A stretch of DNA of 64,000 nucleotides from contig JAYRLC010000019.1 of assembly GCA_041905405.1 (NCBI GenBank), forward strand, positions 6,234 to 70,233. The letters run 5' to 3'. Source of the DNA: RAM1 sp041905405 (lineage in GTDB: Bacteria; Pseudomonadota; Gammaproteobacteria; Burkholderiales; Burkholderiaceae_C). The number at the start of each line of letters is the position of its first letter. The stretch's first letter is position 1. Below the pieces are notes generated by a model. It saw nothing but the letters and a program-made list of their open reading frames with translations. It was not told the origin of the DNA and made no database searches. The translations under genes were made by a program, and so were the position numbers. Positions 52,201 to 61,200 of the stretch are shown one piece after another.

Positions 52201-55200
52201 GCCGTGCCGGGCGTTGCCCACCGCCGTGACCTGCAGCGCGGCGTGCGGGCCGTCCACGTCGCTGTCGTTGGCCAGCAGCGTGGCGGCGGACACCACCAGC
52301 GGCTGGTTTTCCGCCGTGCTCAGCGCGTCGGCCTGCAGGCTGGGCGCGTCGTTCACGGCCGCCAGGTTCAGGTTTACCGTGGCCTGGCTCAAGCCGCCCA
52401 CACCGTCGCTGACCGTGTAGGTGAGCGTGGCCGCGCCGTTGTAGTTGAGGTCGGGCGTGAAGACGATGCTGCCGTCGCCCTGCAGCACCACGCTGCCGTG
52501 GCTTGCGTTGTCGGCAGACACGATGGACAGTGCACCGCCGTCCACGTCATGGTCGTTCGCCAGCAGTTGCGCGGCCGTCAGGGTCACCACGGTGTCCTCC
52601 TCGGCCGCGACCGTTTCGCCCAGCAGGCGCGGCGCGTCGTTGACCGGCGCCACGTTCAGCGTGGCGCGCACCGTGCTGGCCGCGCCCTGGGCGTCGGTGA
52701 CGGTGTAGTCAAACCCGGCGGCGCCCGCGTAGTCGGCATCGGGCGTGAAGACGATGCGCCCGTCGCCCGTGAGTGCAACGCCGCCATGCGCGGCATTGCC
52801 CACCGACGTGATGCGCAGGTCCGCCCTGCCGTCCGGCCCCGGGCCGTCCACGTCGTTGTCGTTGGCCAGCAGCAGCGCGGCGTCGATGGACAGCGGCGTA
52901 TCCTCGACCGCGGCGATGGTCTCGCCCAGCAGGCGCGGCGCGTCGTTGACGGGCGCCAGCTGCACCACGACGGACGCCGTGGACTGCCCGCCGTCGCCGT
53001 CGCTGACCGTGTAGTCAAAGCCTGCAGCCCCCGTGTGGTCGGCCAGCGGCTCGAAGCGCACGCTGCCGTCGCCCAGCAGCGTGACGGTGCCGCCATGGGC
53101 ATTGCCCACCGCCGTGACGGAAAGCTGGGCGCTGTCGATGTCATGGTCGTTGGCCAGCAGCGCCTGCGCCGCAATGACCAGGGCCGTGTCTTCCACGCCC
53201 GCCACGGTCTCGCCGCCCACCACGGGCACGTCGTTGGCCGGTGTGATCTGCAGCGTGGCCAGCGCCTGGGCCTGCCCGCCACGCCCGTCCTGCACCGTGT
53301 AGACAAAGCTGGCGGGGCCATAGTAATCCCGCTCGGGCATGAAGCGCACCGCGCCGTCCACCAGCGCCACGCTGCCGTGCACCGCCGCGCTCACGGCCGT
53401 GACGGTGAGTGCGTCGCCGTCGGCGTCGCTGTCGTTGCCCGTGAGCTGCGCCAGCGCAATGGTCAGCGCCGTGTCCTCTGCGCCGGTGAGTTCAGCGGCG
53501 CCGGCATCCGGTTGAGCCACCGGCACGTCGTTGACCTCGGCCAGGTTCAGCACGACGGTGGCGCGGCTCGTGCCGCCGTCCGCGTCGGTCACGTCGTAGT
53601 CGAAGCGGGCCGGGCCGTGGTAGTTGGGCTCGGGGACGAATTCGATCTGCGGCTGGCCGTCCAGGCCATTGACCAGGGCCACCGTGCCGTGCACGGCGCC
53701 GCTCACCGCGGTGAGCGTGAGCGCGCCCGGCTCCACGTCGCGGTCGTTGGCCAGAAGCAGCGCAGGCGCGATCAGCAGCACCACGTCTTCGTCACTGTCC
53801 ACGGTTTCACCCGTGAGCAGCGGCAGGTCGTTGACCGGCAGCACCGTCAGGCTGACCGACGCGGTGGCCTGTGCGCCCGCGCTGTCGGCCACCGTGTAGC
53901 TGAAGCCCGCCGCGCCGTGGTAGTTGGCGTCGGGCTGGAATCGCACGCTGCCGTCGGCCTGGATCCAGGCCGTGCCGCCTTGTGCGTTGCCTACGCCGGC
54001 AATGCGCAGCACGTCGCCAGTGGTCGCCACGTCCACGTCGGTGTCGTTCGCCAACAGTTGCGCGGCGCTGAACACCAGGCCCGTGTCCTCATTCGTGGTG
54101 GCGGTTTCACCCACCGCCACCGGGGCGTCGTTGACCGGGCGCAGGTTGACCTGCACCCGCGCCGTGCTGGAGGCGCCGGCCGCGTCTGCCACCGTGTAGG
54201 TGAAGGCTGCCGGGCCGTGGTAGTTGGCATCGGCCGCAAAGCGCACATCGCCTGCGGCGTCCAGCCACACCGTGCCGTGTTCGGCCCCCTGCGCGCTGGC
54301 CAGGCGCAGCGTATCGGTGTCGGTGGCCGTGTCGGCGTCGGTGTCGTTCGCCAGCAGTTGTGCTGCGCTGAACACCAGGGCCGCGTCTTCGTCAGCATCG
54401 GTGACCTCGCCAGTGACCACCGGCGCGTCGTTGACGGGCTGGATGTCGATCTGCACGGGGGCAGTGCGCGCCGCGCCCGCCAGGTCCGTGACCGTGTAGC
54501 TGAAGCCCGCCGGGCCATGGTAGTTGGCGTCGGGCGTGAAGCGCACGTCACCGGCGGCGTCCAGCCACACCGTGCCGTGCCGTGCGTCCTGCACGCTGGC
54601 GATGCGCAGCACGTCCCCGTCCGTGGCCGTGTCCACGTCGCTGTCGTTGGCCAGCAGACTGGCCGCCGTGTACAGCAGGGCCGTGTCTTCCTGCGTGGTG
54701 GACGTTTCACCGGCCACGACCGGCGCGTCGTTTTCAGCCGCGATCTGCAGCACGGCCGTGGCCACGCTGCTGGCGCCCTGCGGATCGGTCACCGTGTAGC
54801 TGAAGCTGGCCGCGCCATGCCAGTTGGCCGTGGGGGTGAAGAGGATTCGCTGGGCGCCGTCGGCCAAAGACTCAAGCGCCACCGCGCCGCCCTGGGCCGC
54901 GCCCAGGGCGGTGATGCGCAGGCTGGCGTGCACATCGTCCACGTCGCTGTCGTTGGCCAACAAGTTCGCCGGGTCGATGTGAACCACCCGGTCTTCCAGG
55001 CTGGAAGCCGTTTCGCCCACCGCCACCGGCGCGTCGTTGACCGATAGCACCGTCAGGGCAACCGTGGCCTGGGCCGTGCCGCCTGCGCCGTCTGCCACCG
55101 TGTAGCTGAACTGCGCGGGGCCGCTGTAATCAGCGTCGGGGATGAAGCGCACGTCGCCGTTGGGCAGAAGCGTCACCGTGCCGTGGCTTGCGCCGCTGAC

Positions 55201-58200
55201 CGCCATGACCGTCAGCACCTGGCCGTCGGTCGCCATATCCACGTCGCTGTCGTTCGCGAGCAGCTGCGCCTGCGTGAAGGTGATGGCGTTGTCTTCGTCC
55301 AGGCTGGCCGATTCGCCCTGTACCACCGGCAGGTCGTTCACGGGCGTAACATTGAGCGTCACCGTACCCCTCGCAGTGCCGCCCGCGCCGTCCGTCACCA
55401 CGTACTGGAAGCTGGCCGCGCCATGGTGGTTGGCGTCGGGCGTGAAAGTCACGCGGCCGTCGGCGGCCAGCGTCACCACGCCGTGCTGCGCGTTCTGCAC
55501 GGCCTGCACCGCCAGCGTCTGGCCGTCGGTGGCGGCGTCGGCGTCGGTGTCATTGGCCAGCAGCGCCGCGCTGGTCCAGCTCAACGCCGTGTCTTCGGCC
55601 GTCGAGCCGGATTCACCCTGCACGACGGGCACATCGTTGACCGGCGCCACAGTGAGTGCCGCCACGGCCGTCACCGTGCCGCCCGCGCCGTCGCTGACCG
55701 TGTAGCTGAACTGCGCGGGGCCGTGGTAGTTGGCATCCGGTACGTAGTTCACCTGCTGGCTGCCGTCCGCCAGCGTCACCAGGCTGACCGTGCCATGCGT
55801 GGCGCCCGTGATCGCGCTCACGGCGCTGACGGTCAGCACCTGGCCGTCGGTCGCCGTGTCGGCGTCGCTGTCGTTGGCCAGCAGGGTGCTGGCGGCGATG
55901 GCGAGCGTGGTGTCCTCCGTCGCGTCGAAGCTCTCGCCCTGCGCCACCGGCGTGTCGTTGACCGGCAGGACCGTCAGGTTGACCGTGGCCTCAGCCGTGC
56001 CGCCCGCGCCGTCGCTGACCGTGTAGCTGAACCGCGCCGGACCGTGGTAGTTGGCGTCGGGCGTGAAGCGCACGTCGCCACTCCCATCGCTGTTTACCAG
56101 CAACGTCACCGTGCCGTTCTGCGCGCCGGTCACGGCCGCGACGGTCAGCACCTGGCCGTCTGTTGCCGAGTCCGCGTCGCTGTCATTGGCCAGAAGCTGC
56201 GCCTGCGTGAACGTGATGGCGTTGTCTTCATTGAGGCTGGCCGTCTCGCCCTGCGCCACCGGCACGTCGTTGACCGCCTGCACGTTCAGCGTGGCCACGG
56301 CCGTGGCCGTTCCGCCCGCGCCGTCGCTGACCGTGTAGCGGAACTGTGCCGGGCCGTGGTGATTGGCGTCGGGTGTGTAGTTCACCTGCTGGCTGCCATC
56401 TGGCAGCGTCACCAGGACCACCGTGCCATGCGTTGCGCCGTCGACGGCGCTGATACTCAGAATCTGTCCGTCTGTCGCCGTGTCGGCGTCGCTGTCGTTG
56501 GCCAGCAGCGTGCTGGCGGCGATGGCCAGCGTCGTGTCTTCCGTCGCGTTGAAGCTCTCGCCCTGCGCCACCGGGGTGTCGTTGACCGACAGCACCGTGA
56601 GGCTCACGCTGGCTTGCGCCGTGCCGCCCTCGCCGTCACTGACCGTGTAGCTGAACTGGGCCGGGCCATGGTAGTTGGCGTGCGGCGTGAAGCGCACGTC
56701 GCCGTTGGGTAGCAGTGTCACCGCGCCGTGGCTTGCGCCGCTGACCGCCGTGACTGTCAGCACTTGGCCGTCGGTCGCCGTGTCCGCGTCGCTGTCATTC
56801 GCCAGAAGCTGCGCCTGCGTGAACGTGATGGCGTTGTCTTCATTGAAGCTGGTCACCTCGCCCCGCGCCACCGGCGCGTCGTTAACCGCGGTGACGTTCA
56901 GCGTCATGCGGGCCGTGCTGGTTGCGCCAAAGCTGTCGGCCGCCACATAGTCAAAACTCGCCACGCCGTGGAAATGCGCGTCGGGCGTGAACTCGATCTG
57001 CGCCCGGCCTTGACCGTCCACCAGCAGCCGCACCGTGCCGCCCGTGGCGTTGCCCACGCTCGCCACGCGCAAGCTGTCGCCGTCGGTGGCGATGTCTTCG
57101 TCGCTGTCGTTGGCGAGCAGGTCCGTCTGGTCCAGCACCAGGCGCTGGTCTTCCTGAATCGCCCTGCTGTCGGCCTGCGCCACCGGCGCGTCGTTGACCG
57201 CATTGACGCCCACCACGGCCACTGCCGTGCTGGTGGCGCCCAGGGCGTCCGTCACCTCGTAGCTGAAGCGGGCGTTGCCGTGGTAGTTGGCTTCGGGCGC
57301 AAAGCTGACGGTGCCGTCGGCATTCAGCACCACCGTGCAGTGCTGCGCGTCGAACACGCGCGTGAGCGTCAGCACGTCGCCGTCGGTCGCGGCGTCGGCG
57401 TCGGTGTCGTTGCCCAGCAGGTCGGCCGCCGTCAGGGTGGCGCTGCTGTCCTCGGCCAGCGCCAGCTGGTCGCTCACGGCCACGGGCACGTCGTTGACGG
57501 ACAGCACCGTGAGGTTGACCGTGGCGTCGGCCATGCCGCCTGCGCCATCGGCCACCGTGTAGCTGAACTGCGCGGGGCCGTGGTAGTTGGCATTGGGAAC
57601 GAAGCGCACGTCACCATTGGCCAGCAACGTCACCGTGCCGTTCTGCGCGCCGGTCACGGCCGCGACGGTCAGCACCTGGCTGTCGGTCGCCGTGTCGACG
57701 TCGCTGTCATTCGCCAGGAGCTGCGCCTGCGTGAAGACGATTGCGTTGTCTTCATCCAGGCTCGCCGATTCGCCCTGCGCCACGGGGACGTCGTTGACGG
57801 CCTGCACGTTCAGTGTGGCCACGGCCGTGGCCGTGCCGCCCGCACCGTCGCTGACCGTGTAGCGGAACTGCGCGGGGCCGTGGTAGTGGGCGCTGGGTGT
57901 GTAGTGGACTTGCTGGCTGCCGTCAGGCAGCGTCACCAGATCGACCGTGCCATGCGTTGCGCCGTCGATCGCACTGATGCTCAAGATCTGGCCGTCGGTC
58001 GCCGTGTCCACGTCGCTGTCGTTGCCCAGCAGCGTGCCGGCGGCAATGACCAGCGTGGTGTCTTCGGTCGCGGCGGCGCTTTCGCCCACGGCCACAGGCG
58101 TGTCGTTGACTGACAGCACCGTCAGGTTGACCGTGGCATCGGCCGTGTCGCCTGCACCGTCAGCCACCGTGTAGCTGAACTGTGCGGGGCCGTGGTAGTT

Positions 58201-61200
58201 GGCATGCGGCGTGAAGCGCACGTCGCCATTGGCAAGCAGCGTCACCACGCCGTTCTGCGCACCGGTCACGGCCGTGACCGTCAGCACCTGGCCGTCGGTC
58301 GCGGTGTCTGCATCGCTGTCGTTCGCCAGCAACTGCGCTGGCGTGAAGGTGATGGCGTTGTCTTCGTCAATGCTCGCCGATTCGCCGTGCGCGACTGGCA
58401 CGTCGTTGACCGCGCCGACGCGGACCTGCGCCATGGCCGTGCTCAGCTCCCCGTGCGGGTCGGTGATGGTGTAGTCAAAGCTCGCCGCGCCGTGAAAATT
58501 GGCATCAGGCGTGAACGCCACGCGCTGACTGCCGTCGGGCTGCGCGTGCAGCGCCACCTGGCCACCGGTGGCAGCGCCCACGGCCGTGATGAGCAGCGTG
58601 GTGTCGTCCACGTCGGCGTCGTTGGCCAGCAGCGCGGCGGCGTCCAGCCACAGCACGCGGTCCTCTTCACCGGCCAGACTGTCGGCGCGCGCGACGGGCG
58701 CGTCGTTGACGGCCTGCAGTTGCAAGCGGGCCGTGCCGATACTCGACTGGCCCCAGGCGTTTTGCACGGTGAAGCTGAAGCTCGCGTCGCCGTTGTGGTG
58801 CGGGTCCGGGCGGAACACGATCTGCCCGTCCACCAGCGCCGCCTGCCCGCCCGTGACCTGGCCCACGGCCATGAACGTCATGCGGCCTTCGTCGGCACGG
58901 TATGCGGTCAGCATGCCGGTGTTGAACACCAGGCTCGTGTCTTCCACGCCGCTCCACACGGTTTGCGTCAATGCCGGATGGTCCGTGAAGATGTAGGCGG
59001 GCTGCGCCGCCGGGACGCCGGGTGCGGGCGCGGGTGCAGGCACGTTGCCGCCGCCTCCGCTGCCGTTGCCACCACCATTGCCGCCATCACCCACAGGCAT
59101 TGGTGCGGGCGCAGGTGCTGGCACAACAGCCACGGGCGCCGGCGCTGGCGCGGGCACGACGGAGGGTGCAGGGGATGGTGCGGGGGATGGCGCAGATGGC
59201 GTAGAGGCAAAGGCCCCGTCCGTAAACACCGGCGCGGGGACAACGGGAGCGGCAGGCGCCGGCACAGGCGCCACAGCCGTGGCCGACGCGGACGCCGCCG
59301 GCGTCGCCGGTGAATTGCCGGCAACCGTGGCAGGCGGCGCGGCCACTGCACCCTGCCACTGCACCGTCACCACGGCGCCGACCGCGGGTTGCGCCGGTTC
59401 GGCCGGGGACGCCGCCACGGGCGCTGTCGCAGCGGGCTGCGACGCCACCCCGCCCACCTGGTAGCTGCCCAGGTTGACCTGCATCAGTTGCAGGGCTGTG
59501 CTGTCCCCGCTGCCTGTGGCGGCGGAGGGTACTGGCGCATCGGCCACCCATGTTGATTGGAAAGCTGGCGTTGATGCGGGTGCCGTTGCCGCCGCAATCT
59601 GGCTTTGCGTCTGCGCCTGTTCAGCCTGCTGCTGCACGGCCACGGCCTGCGCCACCAGCGGCTGAGCCTGCGCGCCCAGGTGCGCGCCTGCGGCAGCCAC
59701 GCCAACAGCCGCCAGCCCGGCCAGGCCTGCGTCCCCACCCAGCGGGCTGGCCGATTGCGCACTGTTGACCATGGCGGCCAGGGCCTGGCGGCGCTCCTGC
59801 TCCTGCGTGGCCGGCTGCTGCGGCACGAAGGCCAAGGCAGGTCCGGCGGCAGGCGCAGGCGCGGGTGCGCGAGGCGCCGGGGCAGGCGTCGTGGCGCTGG
59901 TGATGCGCGAGTCGCCTTTGGTGACGGTGATGGTGTCGCCCGTCGATGTAGTCGTGCCGGTGGCTGTGTCGTCGCTCTGCACACTGTCGGCATCGGCGGT
60001 CTGTACCGTCTGTTGATTCTGTGACTGGCCGGTTTGCTCTGAGCCCGCTGTGCCGTCCTGTACCGCGGCCTGGCCTGCGGTTTGTTGCGTGGCGTCCTGG
60101 CCTTGTGTGACCGTGCTGGTCAGCTCGATCGCTTCGGCCGCCGTCTCCGCTGGCGAAGGGGCCGGGGCCTGTGCCTGCGCGCCCACCGTTACGGTTTCCC
60201 GCGGCGCTGCCGGCTCGTCTGCCGCGGGTTGTTCCTGAGTGGTCGCTGTCGATGCGACCGGCGCTGAGGGCACGTCCCCCACCACGGCGCTGCCGCCTGG
60301 GCCCATGTGCGTCTGCTGCCCGCTGTCCTGCCCGCGCAGCACGTCGCCCTCTTCGCCGTCCACGCGGCGCGCATCGTCCACGCCCACCGTTGTGCGCGTC
60401 TGCACCGTGGTGCTGGCAACCGTGCGGTTCGTCGTGCTGAGCAGCCCCTTGTCGCCAGCCTCTATGTTCAGCTCGGCAGGCTTGTTGGGGTCCAGCACGC
60501 CGCCGTGCGTGTGTTCGGCCTTGCCGTCGAAGACGCGTGTGTTGTTGGCGTCCAGAAACCGGATCTCGCCACCCTTTCCGTCGCGCGTGATGTGCAGCGT
60601 GCCGCTGCCATCTGCCAGCACTTCCTTGAAGAACTGCAGCTCCAGCGCTGTCTGCGGCTTGTTGCCTGTGCCCGCCCCTGCGCCCACACCTTCGATGCCC
60701 TTCAATTCCGCTTCAAACTGCGCCCGCGCCTTGGCCCTCAGGTCCAAGGCCTGCTGCTGCAGCGGTGCCATCTGCCCTTCCAGCTCGGCCAGCCGCAGCG
60801 GATTCACGCTGTCGTACCAGACGGTTCCCTGTTCCCCCTGCATCGCCTGGTAGGGACGCACCGGCTCGGCCAGCTTGTCCAGTTCGGCAACCTGCGCCTG
60901 CAGCGTCACCACCGGCGCCATGGCCTCTATCCAGTTCTGACGCAGTTCCTTGACTTGCGCCGCCGGAGCTATCGCCCCCTGGCTCAGCGCGATTTCCAGG
61001 AAGTCACTGCCTATGTCCTTGACCCCGGCCGCCTCGCCGTGCCGGTTGGGCTGGGGCTGGCCTTCGTCCGTGTACCAGCGTGTGTGCCGCTGGCCGCTGT
61101 CGTCTACCCACGCAAGGTAGACCCGGTCCAGGTTGTCCTGCGCGGGCTCCAGTACCCAACCCACCTGCGGAACGCGTTCGGGGATGACCGCGAACCCCGG

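Noticed and set aside
50221..55047. 1,608-codon open frame on the plus strand inside the giant gene
   Set aside because: It is the antisense of the repeated cadherin modules; G+C-rich codons and periodic sequence keep it open, the protein has no recognisable domain, and the opposite strand encodes clear conserved repeats.
50030..58980. Regular 300-base periodicity, considered as a CRISPR or tandem DNA repeat array
   Set aside because: Units are coding, diverged and about 100 codons long without spacers; they are protein domain repeats.
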